Assembly: GCA_024138025.1 (NCBI GenBank)
Contig: JAMXBD010000233.1
Coordinates: forward strand, 62,001-126,000
Length of the DNA stretch: 64,000 bases
DNA from: Combretum micranthum
Taxonomy: Eukaryota > Streptophyta > Magnoliopsida > Myrtales > Combretaceae
Reading direction: 5' to 3'
This document shows positions 1 to 12,690 of this stretch, piece by piece (the first letter of the stretch is position 1; the number at the start of each line of letters is the position of its first letter). The notes below the pieces were generated by a model. The model saw nothing but the letters and a program-made list of their open reading frames with translations, did not search any database and was not told the origin of the DNA. The translations under genes were made by a program, and so were the position numbers.

Positions 1-847
1 TGGAGATTCACAAACACCACTTCTACAAAATATTTTTATTATCATGATCTTTTCTTTTTCTTCCATTGTACTTATTGTTGTTGTTAATCTCTTTATGGAA
101 GAGTAGTTTTGTATGCCCTAGGTTTTGTGAAACCCTAGCCTTCATGTATTGACTTGTTTAATAATTGAATGAAGTTTGATTTTGAGTTTGCTTCATGATT
201 TATAATGTTGTTTGTGATGATTTTAGGCCTAAGTTATTACAAACTTGATTCTTGTTAATTTGAAAGAAGATTTCAATTAATGGGTTTGATCTCTCATGGC
301 CAAAGAAGTTGGGTAATCCACCTAGAAATAGGGTTTTTCCAACTTTCTATCAATTATGGTTCATAATCTTCATGCTATTATAATTTGATAATTGTGAAGG
401 AAGAAATTCCCACTTTTGCAATTAGGATTAGGGGTTAATTAACTTGAAGAGAATAATTAATCTAATTGAGAAACCCGATAGTTCAAGATCAAGTTTCGTT
501 CAATTGAATCTATCTTTAAAGATGAAGGGGGCTAGGGTTGATCAAAACTAAAGGCATTGTTTGTGAATTGATATACCTTGAGAAATTTGTGCATATCTTT
601 CATCTAAGGTTTTTGGACTTACTTTTAGTTAGAATAAGTAGGAAGTTTAGCACATATTTTACTTTTGATTTGGTTAGATAATAGTTAACGCGTTATTACT
701 AGTAGCTGCAAATAGATCCCTAGGACAATATCCGAGTTAATTTCTATATTATACGATAGGTGCACTGCCTTGTGTGGGTCTATAATTAATGAGATTATAA
801 ATTTAAAACTTAATGATCCAACACATCAGGATCTCTACTAAAAGACT
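1..847. other. Non-coding DNA, possible retroelement remnant
   Basis: I see no open frame of useful length. The stretch contains phrases that resemble the 3' untranslated tail of Ty3/gypsy elements of the Athila/Tat kind, for example around 715-770 (ccctaggacaatatccgag and the gataggtgcactgcctt that follows). This is a resemblance from memory and is weak. The stretch ends at the first long LTR; bases 843-847 (agact) are the left target-site copy of that insertion. Confidence 0.3.
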
Positions 848-2999
848 TGTAAGCCTCGAAAAATTTTAGTAAATAATTCCAAGATGAACTTCGAAAATAA
901 ACCCTAAAAATCACTCCAAATTAAAACCGAACTTCGACTAGTCCTAAATCACGAACGAATCTAGAAATTTCATAATCTTGAGGAAGATAAGAATCCTTAA
1001 AAAAAAAAAAAAACAAAATAAGAACTCATCATACTTCAATTCCAAAACCACAACGTATGATAAATTCCAACTTATAAAATCGGGTAATATAAAGCCCAAA
1101 AACAAATTATTAAAAAGTAAATAACGATGAAACTTTTGGAAATTAAACTCAGTTTTAATAATTCCAAAAAAATTAAGAGATATTAAATACTTACAAAAAT
1201 AAAATTTTAAATAAATTTCTCAAACTAAATATGTTGTATAAACATAAAATATCAGTTTCCACATTGACAAATATCTAAACCGGAAAATCACTCGAAAACC
1301 CTAAGTGGAATACAATAGTTTAAGTCCGGCAATCTAGCGCCCTTAACCCTAGAGGCCGAGGTGTAGTTTAAATGTGTAGAATAGCTCGTAGTGATATAAG
1401 TTCACTTAAAAATATCAGATTGGTAAATTTTTGACCTATTTCGAACCCGTTCGGATACAGACTTCGGAAAGCGTGTCCTGAGGCTCGGATATAAAAAATA
1501 TACCATTAGTACCGTTAGACTTATAATTTCATAAGATTTCCAAATATATTAGTTATATAATTTTTCGGGTTATAAAAGTTACAGTTATAACCTTTTTATC
1601 GTATTTTCATTACTACCGGTAATTAATTAGTTTTTTACACTATTTACTTCTATTTCATTACATGATTTTATTATTCTTATAAACCCTTATATTTGTAGAT
1701 AAATATTTTATATATTATAGAAATTTTTTTCTAAAATTTAGTTAGTTTCGGGCTTTTACGGGATCTGATTCTGTTTAAGACCCGATAAAAATAAAATAAA
1801 TTAATTTAATAATTAAAAAATAGTTTTATTTTCATAAAATAATTTTTTAGAATTTTTCGAGTTATAAAAATATCATTTATAGCTCATATTCGCGTATTTT
1901 GATCATACTGGTAACTTATTTGATAATTCACTAAAATAAAATAAATAAATAAATATTTGTTATTTTAATTATGAAAAATCTGTTATAAATATTTGGAATA
2001 AATTTTCTATTTTTATTTTATTTTACTTTATTTTATTAAGAAAGTACTCTTACAATCCATACATTTAAGTACACCTTTCATGTATCACTTCTTTTTCACT
2101 TCAATCTTTTTACACTTCATTATATCACTTCATGGCAGATTTTGACTCCTTTATGGCTGCCTTGACTCTTGAATTACTCCAAAAATTAATTAAAACAACC
2201 CTCTTTCAATCCTTCTTCAAGAGGCTACATTACACATTAATTATACAATTCAATTTCAAGTCAAAATTCAACAAATTCTCTCTCTCTCCTCTCTCTAATT
2301 CACGTGCAGCACTCCACATCTTGGCTACCCTTGTTTTATTTTTTTTCTTTCTTTCTTACAATTAATACACTCATTCTCTCTCTCTTTCATTTATTTTTCC
2401 CTTTACCATTCCTTAACTTTTTCTCTCTTTTTCCTCTCTTTTCTTCTTCATTTTGTTCTTGTTCTTGCAAGAACACAAGCTGCCCCCATTCCATTTTTGA
2501 GCTTCTCCATATATTTCTTCAAGATTCTTGAATAAAACTCTTGTCCAAAGCTTTCATAGGTGATATAGGTAAAGTATAGTGAGAGTTTCATGCATCAAAT
2601 GACATTCCATTAGCTTAAAAGCTAAGAATGATGATGCTAAAATGAAACACTCCACTTCTCTATGATTATTCTCTTGTATTATTATTATTTTCTTGTTAAA
2701 AGTAGTTATATGTTATAGATCTAACTTTTTGTAGCTTTGATTTTCGTTTATGCCTTAGATCTTGTCATTTGAGTTATTATTTTTGTTATTTTTTATGATT
2801 TATGCATATATTCATCATTCACATAGCCATCTTAGTGTTCATGCATCTACAGCTAGTATAGTAAACTAGATATAGTGTTTTAAGTTCGTAAATGCATTAG
2901 ACTTTTGTTTTATGTTCATGAACATCTTGTAGTAGCATGATGATAGTAGGAAAGTTTTAGAAAGCTCAAGATCTATTTTATTTTCAACAAAAATCATTT

Positions 3000-4190
3000 T
3001 TGAAAATTCGGATGAAAATGGAACCATATTTAGAAAAGTTGTTTTTTAACTTCAAAATGTGTAATTTTTTGTTTAAAATGAAGGGCTTAGGGTATAGATA
3101 ACTTAAATGAAAGATTTTGATGAGTAAAGTTTAGATCTATGAGTTTATAGTTTACTACCATGCATTTCTTTTATATTCATGTTCATATTATGTGTAGATC
3201 TTGGTTTTGAACTCAAACAAAAATAGTGAAATTCGTATTTTGGCAAGACCCCTATTTAAAAACCACTTTCCAAGTGTCAAAATGAAATTTTTACTCAAGA
3301 TAATAAAGGCTTAATGGATGCATATCATTAAGACTTCTTTTTACAAGAATGAAAGGTGATTTTCAAAATAAAAATCTTATTTTCGGATCTAGGTCAAGAC
3401 ATATTTTAAAAACATGTTTTTCAACTCAAAAATGAAGTTTTTATTCAAGATATGAAGTGCTCTAAAGATAGGATATGTAAGGAATGGATTTTCATAAGCT
3501 TAGATAAATTTTATTAAAAGATATGACCAAAAATAAATTTTTTTAAATTCGGATCTCAACCAAGACCAATTTTGAAAACCCTTTATCAACTCCAAAACTC
3601 ATATTTTATGTGAAAAATGAAGGGTACAGGTAATAGGTATCATTACGTAGTGATTTTTACAAGTTGGAATGAGTTTTGATGAGATTAAGGTGTAAAACAA
3701 GAAGTAGAATCAAGATGAAAAATTTTGAGTTAGTAGTCAACTTGTAAAATTCGTAACTTTGGATGATACCCATGAAAACACCTATTATCCAAGTTTAAAA
3801 TAAAAGTTTTATATTAAATGAAGTCCTTAAGTAGTAGGTATAGTAAAGTCTTAAATTTTAATGCATTACACAAGTTTTTCCTAAATGAATCATTCAAAAG
3901 TGGATTTCTAAAAATTCAGATTTTTGAGTAAATCTCATTTGAAAACATATTTGCAAAGTGTAAAATGCAAGTTTTTATGTAAAAATGAAGTCCTTAGTGG
4001 TTATGTATGGTTGAGCCTAATTTTTAAGTATCAAATGACTTTTACTTAAAGGAATCACTCAAAAACTAATTTTACAAAATTCGGATTTTGGAATCCATCC
4101 TACTTGAAAAGATGTTTACAAAGTGCAAAATGGAAATTTTTATATAGAAATGAAGGACTTAAGTAATAGATATAATGAAGATTCAATTCT
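3000..4190. repeat. Degenerate tandem array inside LTR copy 1
   Basis: About seven diverged units start with (A)ATTCGGAT-like words at roughly 3006, 3231, 3381, 3546, 3749, 3913 and 4079. Spacings run from 150 to 225 bp and most are near 165. Each unit continues with a GAAAACA...CAAAGTG...AAATG.AAGTTTTTAT motif and then AATGAAGGxCTTA. Copy 2 carries a related, reverse-oriented array at about 12190-12860, so the array belongs to the family and is not a local accident. Confidence 0.7.
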
Positions 4191-4590
4191 AACTTAGATA
4201 ACTAGAAATTCTAAGAATTAATCTCAAAACACAAGTGAGTTATCAAAGTTAGGAAACTAGTATTCTTAAAAATAGTTATCCTTGAAGTCTTGCAAAATGA
4301 AGAGTTATAAAATTTTCTTTTAGCAAAAATCATCAAGATCATGCATACATTAAGCTCATCTCATGTCATTCATGTTAGGAATCATTCATATTGTATAGTA
4401 TGTATAGTTAATCTTACAAACATATACAAAACTATTTTTTTGGAATTGAAATTGCTACTGTTCTGATTTTTTTTTTGCTACTGTTTTGATTTGATCCGAC
4501 CTTTTCGAAACTTCAAAGTTTTCAAAACTTAAATATAGAAATATATATATATATATCTTTCGAAGTAGATAGAAATTGATATATAATTTA

Positions 4591-4643
4591 CGAAATTCCG
4601 AGTTAAAATGGCCAAGTTATGGCGTTTTAAGTTGGAATTTTCG
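4591..4643 (+). repeat. Conserved imperfect palindrome, LTR copy 1
   Basis: The left arm is cgaaattccgagttaaaatg and the right arm is its imperfect reverse complement (gcgttttaagttggaatttt), separated by a few bases. The same hairpin-forming block recurs in all six family A LTRs, at 11609-11659, 31591-31643, 36736-36790, 44709-44760 and 48117-48167. In every copy it sits 92-107 bp upstream of the micro-exon. Confidence 0.75.
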
Positions 4644-4736
4644 CTTAGGACGAGAATTGCGAATTTGATAGTTTGTATAAGATCGTTTGGATGAGTTTGA
4701 GTTGAAATACTTATTAGAGTATCTCTTCCTTTTTAG

Positions 4737-4806
4737 GTGATCCCGAAATCGACGATTCCCTAACACCGAATTACTTTTACTAAAAGATCGGTGATCCAAT
4801 GGCCGA
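4737..4806 (+). other. Conserved micro-exon with short open frame, LTR copy 1
   Basis: A pyrimidine tract and TTTTTAG acceptor-like site are followed by 44 nt that read, after two leading bases, DPEIDDSLTPNYFY and then TAA (4781-4783). An ATG lies at 4799-4801 in ATGGCCGA, directly before a GTGAGT donor-like site. This copy is the most diverged: it reads NYFY where four of the other five have DYFD. See the other copies at 11450-11517, 31419-31484, 36885-36948, 44857-44922 and 47955-48021. Splicing is inferred from sequence only. Confidence 0.6.
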
Positions 4807-5892
4807 GTGAGTTTTCTTCTTATTTTGTTACCTTGATTGTGCTTGTAGCTAGTTGCATTAGAATTATAGGAACAAGATAAAAATCGATATGAATGGGGAT
4901 GGGATATATGATGAGACTATGATGAATGTATGCCAAAGAATACTAAAGCATATCGAAACCACGATTCGATTGGATAACTGCATTGTTCGTATTATTTCTG
5001 TTATGTGTATGATATTGGTTGGTCACTCTAAAGAATGTATGAATATTTTGACCTAAGCAAAAATTAAATTGGTCATGCATTGCATCGGACATATTGCATT
5101 TGGTAGCGTGCTACTCCTATAGATCGATCGGTATGGTCTGAGGACTCGTTGGATAATGAGACCCGGTATCAGAGCTCATTTATAGGGAACTAAGGCGCAT
5201 CGGGATGCATTCTATGTGTGAGCCTAGTCGAGTTGAGTGCTATGAGCCGAGGGCTTGGGGACTAGTAGCAGTCGTGTAGACTTTCAATACCATCCCTAAC
5301 CCAAGATACGAGGCGTAAATTCGTTCTGTGTGTGGGTTCTGGATACCCATACATAATTGTTTGCTCATGTGTTTGTTCATATACATATGGATGATTATAA
5401 CTTGCTTGTTATGGTACAGAATTAAGAGAATTCTTACTAAGCTAGTGTAGCTTATACCCAATAGATGTTTAAATGAACAAGTTATCTCAAAATGCAAAGT
5501 AGGGAAGATGGTTGAAGCCGAACATGACTTCGGGATTTCGGCAAAAATAAAATGTTTGAAGTTATCAGCTAGGTTTTATGATTTGCTTTGTAATAGTTTA
5601 TGTAGGGAAGTCTTTGGATGAATGTAATTGAAGTTTAATGATTTTATTTTGAAGTATAGTGATTCATATATAAAGTATAGTGTTTGTATCTGAAGTATAG
5701 TGAATTGTATTTCCTTTACATTGTTACTCAAGTGTATCAACATAAATATCACTTCGATGTGTCTCTCCATGTGTTAGACGCCTAGTACATAGTATGGAAG
5801 CCTTTGCGTGACTGAGGCGGTCATTCTTAGGTTTTAATATTGTGTACGGCGGACTGCCACGTTTAGGGTACCATTCGGGGCATGACAAGACA

Positions 5893-7859
5893 TCTTATTG
5901 TATATATTTATTTTAGATAATTGTTCCTTCATCTTTTCTATCATAAAAGAACTATATTACAAAGACCACTTTGATGCAACTTAAAGCTAAAATCACAATT
6001 TGTTATTGCATTTTAATGATAAAAATTTAAAAGACCATAAAGTCCCTTATGATTGTTATATATCAATACATTATATTTCACTTCGTTATACAAATGTAAA
6101 TGTGTTACATATAGCTGGTGCTCTCAAATGGACTTCAAAAAGGAATAACTTAAAACCCTACACCTTACACAAAAAATACAAAAATAGAAAAAAAAAAATA
6201 CAATTAAGACTGTTTAACACTAGACAATATGGTTGACAACAATACACATCGATGGCTACATATGCACGCCCCTTAAAAAAAAAAAAGAAAGTAAATCCAC
6301 CAACAAAGCAAACACAATAAACATGATTCTTTGGAGGTAACTCCATCCACCTCCTACAACTTTCTTGAAGCAGTGCTTAGGTCGGGTGTTTGTTATGGCC
6401 TACTTTCAAGAAGATCATTTATCACTTCTTTAGCACACATAGAAAAGACCGAATTGTATCACCTAAAAAATCCATATCCCCTTTCCCCATACAATGCACT
6501 TCTATAGAAGCATTTTTTATGGTTATTCGACATCTATGATGTTAGCAAAAAACTAGGCATCCCACAAGCACCATAGATAACCTCCATTAGGGTTGATATC
6601 CATTAGAGTTTATAGGAGTTGCTTGCTTCCAAGCCCACTTTGACTAGTACTATTAACCATCATAATTATCTTAGTTATGTGTCAGAGTACAGGTCTTTAA
6701 TCCAGATGTATATATACCGATGCCTACAAATTTAGAGGTTAGGGTTTAACCTTTTGGTCTAAAACTATGTTTTGAAGGAGAGACTTTTGTAAAGTTATGT
6801 CCTCTAATAAAGAAATCTCAGCTTCTATCCCTTTATTTAACCTTTAATTCACAAAATTAATATCTATTAGCTTGAAAAGAAATGAAGACACCAGCATTAA
6901 CAAGTTGTAAAGTTTGGAAGACTTAGTTGCAATTTTTGATACATTAGCCACTAAATTGCCCAGACTTAAAAGTTCAAACACTTATGAAGTTTTTTTCCTT
7001 ATTAAAACTCCCATATCTATTTTTTTTAGTTGCTCATACCAAACAAATCACAAAAAGACTTCTTACATCCAAGAGAGGGATTGCTGTTCTATGCTAATAA
7101 ATATTATACTCAAAGCATTCCCTCTTATAATGTGAAAATATGTAAATAAGTTATACAACCAAAGGAGCGACATCATTTATAGACTTAAAAGATGATCAAA
7201 TCACTTCTTCAAAATTCAAAAACCATTTAGCAACACATTATAGGGCATGGGCTTAACAATAGACACACATCGATAAACAAAAAGGACCATCATTTCATGT
7301 TAGTTGCCATAGTTTGAAATGGTACCTAGATCATTAGAGAAAACTAAGAACTTAACTCTCATGAGTTAGTGAATATGCGTAAAGAAGGAGAACATTTATG
7401 GATGTAAACATAATATGATTCCATATGAGTGTTAACATATAAAGTACATAAACAAGTAAATGGTATACTAAACCTCTATTCAAAAGCTTCAAAGGTTACC
7501 TATTCACATTTGAGATCCATTATTTGATTCATCCTTGCACTTTAAATCTATTCTTCTTTCCTATCACTGCCCTCTACAAATTTCATTGTTGGGGAACCGA
7601 ACCTTAAGTCATCTCAACTAAAGAATTCTTCAACTGTCCAGATAACCACTTAAGTGTAGCACAAACTTAATGAGCCTAATGCCGCTTATGTATCAAGCTT
7701 GGCATGGTTCAACCACAAACATATTGGGTAGCCACTAAGGGACTCACTACAGTGCTAAATCCCATTATTTTGTTTTTTGTCATATCACTATCTTTCTCAA
7801 TTTTATCACCATTACTTTTAATTAAGATTTTTTGAGTTGCTAATATCACATTACCTTAA
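5893..7859. other. Spacer without a recognisable gene
   Basis: This is AT-rich single-copy-looking sequence. On the minus strand short frame-shifted stretches look faintly protein-like around 7560-7760, but no family was recognised and stops are frequent. No promoter or RNA gene was seen. Confidence 0.4.
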
Positions 7860-7869
7860 TTTTATATCA

Positions 7870-8234
7870 AGGAAATTGCAAAAACATCTCATAAATTTTA
7901 AGGGTAGTATGGATTGACCCCCAGAACTTTCAAAGTCAAGTTTTTGACCCCTAAACTCTAAAAAATTAACACTGTTAAGGACATGTCACATTTTACGTTA
8001 AAATAAACAGAAAAAGGTGTGGATTTACCGCTAAACTTTCCATCTATGTGTGGATTTACCCTCTAAACTTTTATCTATATGCAGATTTACGTCCCCTCTC
8101 CCTATGAAAATAGTTAAATGTCTTTATGATGCTAATTTTTGAAAGTTTAGGGTGTCAAAAACCTCACTTTGAAAGTTTGACCGATCAATTCATGCTACCC
8201 TTAAAGTTTAGAGGGGTATTTTTGCAATTATCCC
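7870..8234. mobile_element. MITE 1, Mutator-like
   Basis: Terminal inverted repeats are clear. The left end (ggaaattgcaaaaacatctc, then ttaagggtagtatggattga) matches the reverse complement of the right end, which ends tttttgcaattatccc. The repeats extend for about 60 bp or more, and the element is 365 bp long. It is flanked by ttttatatca (7860-7869) and ttttatatta (8235-8244), a 9-10 bp duplication as expected for Mutator-like insertion. It has no coding capacity. A related, incomplete copy lies at about 41171-41350. Confidence 0.75.
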
Positions 8235-8244
8235 TTTTATATTA

Positions 8245-8589
8245 GGTAAATGACATTAGGAAGTATCAACGTTAAGTGATAAGTTCATTTAAGGTATCAA
8301 CATTTCTAGTGGTTAAAAAAATAAATCAACATTTCGTATAATAAATCAAACCAGGCATCAAAGTATCAATGTATTTATTTGTTTTCAATCAAGTTTCCTT
8401 ACTTTTCTTTAATGGTATATTAAATTTGACTTATTTTGCAAAACATTGATTCTTTTTCTTAACCACTCAATGTTAAGGCCTTAAATAAATTTATCCTTAG
8501 ACATTAATTCCTCTTTTTAACAATTTGAAACATCGATATCTTAAATGAATTTATCTTCAAAAGTTGATACCTTTTAATGTAATTTACCA
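8245..8589. mobile_element. MITE 2, Mutator-like, adjacent to MITE 1
   Basis: The left end ggtaaatgacattaggaagt and the reverse complement of the right end (ggtaaattacattaaaaggt) form inverted repeats of about 60 bp. Both continue into atcaac...ataa.ttcatttaag. The flanks are ttttatatta on both sides (8235-8244 and 8590-8599). The element is about 345 bp, non-coding, and a different family from MITE 1 by end sequence. Confidence 0.75.
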
Positions 8590-8599
8590 TTTTATATTA

Positions 8600-10318
8600 A
8601 CCACAATCATGAGAAGTGGATGTGAATAGTGATTTAATACATATAATAGCCTCAAAAGGAAAATATACTCACATGGAATTGCAAACAACATGTTCTCAGC
8701 ATATAACACAATCCTAATTATATGCTTTTAACTGCCATATGTTTGGAAGCTTATACTATCATTACCTAGGTACAATTTCACAATCATCTTACTAGCTCAT
8801 AACTCTATTTCAAGCATATAAATTTAATCATCAAGTAATTTATCCTCGTTAAATGTTTCATTTAAATTCAAGTTGCTTTTATATAGCGAAGAAACCAAAG
8901 TGCTGTTATTAATTGACTCTAAATATAGAAGAATCTCCATCCAATAGCTTATATATATCTACTAACATTGTATCATAATCCCAATGTTTCCCTTCGTTAA
9001 GCATTCCATATTTTACATCTCAGTCTCCAACCACTTTCCAATCAATTGTCCATGTCAAAATCCTATTATTTTGAAACTCAAGTGGCTATTCTAATTAATT
9101 GCTACACATTTTGTACAATTTTTACTTATTTCCACTTGATATTTAAGTATAGCTTTTTATATACTTACATCAGCTTCATTTATGAGGACCACACACATGT
9201 TTTGAGTTCTAGCTTTTTGTATAACTTAAGGAAAATTATCAAGATACACATTATACCGGCTAACACACACAAAACTTACATGATGCAAGCTCTACAATCC
9301 AAATTAACATACGCACATAAAGAATATGATAAATGGAAGGAGACACATGCACTCATGAAAATGATATACATATCCATGTACTAATACAAACACACATACC
9401 ACCATCCTAAAAACACACACATGCACAACCTCTATTCCCAGCCAATCCTTTGTCCAAATTATTATTGTTATTGTTTTTTTTTTCATTTTGATTTCCAAGA
9501 TGATCCTTTGGAATTTTGATGCAAAGGCCATATATATAAATACCATATCCAAACTCTCACATAATGCAAACACAACAAACTAGATTCTCTTCCATTCAAT
9601 ATAATTTTTATTCATCGAATGTCACTAAAGTTAATTGATTTGGGTCATTATTTAATTCGCAACCCATTTCCATCACATACATAAAATGGGCAATATAAAA
9701 AAATTTACATCAAATACTCATACTTATTTGTATTTCTACTTAAACACCAAATGCATGTTAATTTCCTTCCAACCTTGCACAATGGTTGATATACAAGAAG
9801 TTCCATTTTTTATTAATTAATGAACTAACAACTAATCACATTCCTTTCTCATACTAAAGATTGTTGATAAACTTGCCTTGAATTGATTTCCTATGTTCTC
9901 AGTTAAACTAAGAGTATTAACAGTCCATCACATGTCCTTACTAAAGATGGATACGCTAAGACTCGGATTCTATTAAACCAAAATTATAACACAAGATAAC
10001 CTCAAAGTCTCACGTTTAAGGGTACTTCTAAAACAGTAATGTCATAAAAAACAAAAACTTATGAACAACTCGGTTATATAAACCAAGCGCCAACTTACAT
10101 CAAATTTAAAAAAACAAACATGAAAAAATCTTAAAACATCAATAATCACAAAAATTGATATCCAAACTTCAAGAGTCATAACAATTAATTAAAACTTCAT
10201 TAAGTCTTCAATTCTAGTTGTCATAAACTTCTGCTCTTCTAAAAATCAGCTGGGAAATCGACTCTACTATTGTCATCCCCATAATTTACGTATATCATAA
10301 CCTAATATATCGAACACT
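8600..10318. other. AT-rich spacer, no gene seen
   Basis: The longest open frames are short, low-complexity and unlike any known family. A CA/TG-rich stretch at about 9300-9570 is simple sequence. Bases 10319-10323 (atagg) are the left target duplication of LTR copy 2. Confidence 0.5.
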
Positions 10319-10985
10319 ATAGGTGTCATGCCCCAAAGGGTACTCTAAACGTGACAGTCTGCCACACTCGATATTTAAATTCAAGTATGACAACCTTAGT
10401 AACTTATGAGTTTGAACACCGGGTGTAAGGCTTACGTTCAATATAGGGAACCATACTTTGATTTGAAATAGTTTAAGGAGACATACATTACAATAAGAAT
10501 GTAAATCATAACAGTTATATCTGATTTAATCTATTACATGATCTAAGGGGCATACCCCTATCAAAATATTAAGAGTTCTTAAGTTCTCAAAAGTCTCTTA
10601 CAACAACCACCATATTTATATCAATTTGGGAGATTCAACTAGAAGTCTATGCCTGCATCTAGGTCCCGACTTCTTCAAAAAGCTCCTTAGAGTCCAAAAG
10701 CTGTACCTGAGGAAAGTGACTTCTCAGAGATAGCCATAAATATTCATACCGCAATAGGAAACTATTGGGGTAAAAGCTTACGAGATTAGTGAGTTCCACT
10801 TCCAAAATTTAATGCTCAACAATATATATAACAAACAAGTTATTAACAACCATATGAATGCACAAACATGTGAGCATACAATATATAAGCCAACCGAAAG
10901 TCTTATGCTGAATGGATTTATGCCCTCCATTTGGGGTTAGGTGTTTCAGGCCCATACGACCAAATTTCAATTTTTCTCACTTTTT

Positions 10986-11073
10986 TGTGGTTGATACAGG
11001 TGCCCACCCACCACATTTTTAATTTATACTGTGGTTGATATAGGTGCCCACCTGCACACATTTTTAATTTCGC
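10986..11073. repeat. 44-bp tandem duplication
   Basis: The word tgtggttgata.aggtgccc begins at 10986 and again at 11030, and each is followed by a similar cacatttttaattt. It lies inside LTR copy 2, in the region where copies 4 and 6 have their own short repeats (27-bp units at 37273 and 37300; related words at 47520-47640). Confidence 0.7.
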
Positions 11074-11449
11074 TTACACGCCAACAATTAATTTCAGGCC
11101 ATTACGCCAACATTCGAGTTTACAGGCCCTCGTTGTCCAGCTATTATGCCTTCTTCCCAAAAAGGTATAATAACCTATGTAATGTGACTCACATATGGTA
11201 TGCATGGTCAATTTGATTACAAGATCATGGTATATTAATTTAACAATTTATGGGTAATCATAGAGATTGCAGATATATCAATTCTATACTAGGTCATAAA
11301 ACAATTACAACAAGCTCATTTTGATATTCTTATCATTAATTCACCCATGTAGAAATCGTATTCATACAATCAATTTTATCTTGTCCTAATTCTAATGCCA
11401 CTAATATTAACACAAGCGCAAGCATAAAATTTAAAGATAGTGAACTCAC

Positions 11450-11517
11450 TTTGCCATGGCGGAAATCTACTTAATCGTAATAGTCCTCGGGAAGGTTTAG
11501 TCCGTCTCCCAAGTCTC
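11450..11517 (-). other. Conserved micro-exon, LTR copy 2
   Basis: On the minus strand, a ...gattAG acceptor-like site is followed by 44 nt encoding, after two leading bases, DLGDGLNLPEDYYD and a TAA stop (11471-11473 on the plus strand). An ATGGCAAA then precedes GTGAGT. Length and phase equal those of the five other copies. The final codons differ mainly at third positions, with one F-to-Y change. Confidence 0.65.
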
Positions 11518-12690
11518 CTAATCAAAAGAACCCTAATAAGTATTTCTATAAAGTTTGAATGAACTTATAAATTCTATTCCATCAAGTTTGTCAAAATTCA
11601 TTTAAAAGGAAATTCTAACTTAAAACGACCATAACTTGGTCTTTTAACTCGAAATTTCGCATATTATATACGATTTTTACCTATTCGACGAGAGCTATCT
11701 ATTTCAAGAGTTATTTCCAACAAACGAGGTTGGTTGGTCCATGAACAGTAGGGTACAGGATACTATACAATTTCCCATTCCACAATTCAACTTCTAATCT
11801 CAAAACAAACATCACACTAAAGCTTTGATAGATACTTAGCTACCATTATATCTTGTAAGACTCTATTATATACATATATAACTCAATGCCATGCATGATT
11901 CATGAGTCTTGGAAATTTCTAATTTCTCATACTTAGATAATGTCAAATAAGAAGTATATGACATTACTTTCCTAACTTCATTTTTATAAGTACATCATGT
12001 ACATATGCAACACCTACAAGCAATTGTCATGAAAGTTATGAGATGATCTATCTATATGTATATATATATATAGTACCAAGAATTCTTTTTGAAAAACTTT
12101 TACTTTGCAAAACTTTTGAAATTTACTTGACTTAGAAAAAAATAGTTTTTCTTCTTGTAAAATCATACTTACTTTTATCAAAACAACTTGATGACTACAT
12201 AGCCATCACCTTCATTATTTAAATAAAAACCTTCATTTTGGGGTTAGAAAATAGATGTTTATATAGGTGGTTTACCTAATTACAATTTTACAAAATTTTT
12301 GAAAATGAAAACATGGTTTAATCTATTCTTGGTAACCATTCATTGTTTTAGGATTATACTTTGATAAACCTCTCTTATCTTGTGAAAATTAGGTCTTTGT
12401 TATATGTATCCCTTGGGACTTCCATTTTTTTTTTTAATAAAAATCATCATTTTGGCTTTTGGAAATAGGTGTTTAAATAGTAGCCGTTTTCAAATCCGAA
12501 TTTTAAAAATTTCATTTGAGATTGTTTTCTTTGTAAAACACATTTAGTTTTTAAAGACCATTTCCTAATCAAACCTACCCCTTAATGCTTCTAATTTTTT
12601 AATAAAAATCTTGTTTCAAAGTTGAAAAATGGATTTACATTTCAAGCTTCCTTTATTACGAATTTAAAACTTGTTTTTGAGATTGAAATA

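Larger units (their letters stand above)
848..5887 (+). mobile_element. Solo LTR, family A copy 1 (5.04 kb)
   Basis: The element starts TGTAAGCCTCG and ends GGGGCATGACA, so it has the TG...CA ends of an LTR. It is flanked by agact (843-847) and agaca (5888-5892), a 5-bp duplication with one mismatch. No pol or gag coding is found inside, so it is a lone LTR. It shares with the other copies the U3 region (the 1440-1620 block matches copy 2 at 14190-14350 in reverse), a CT-rich tract (2275-2470), a donor-like aggtaaag near 2568, the mid-LTR palindrome (4591-4643), the micro-exon (4737-4806) and the CTAAGCTAG...CTTATACCC block near 5440-5460. It is longer than its relatives because of a degenerate tandem array at about 3000-4190. 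A clear TATA box like that of the other copies was not found. Confidence 0.85.

Noticed and set aside
4617..4799. A 60-codon Arg/Ser-rich frame on the minus strand
   Set aside because: It is the antisense of the palindrome and micro-exon of LTR copy 1. The corresponding antisense frame is not kept in other copies.
9046..9384. A 112-codon open frame
   Set aside because: Low-complexity, AT-rich, with no recognisable domain or codon bias.
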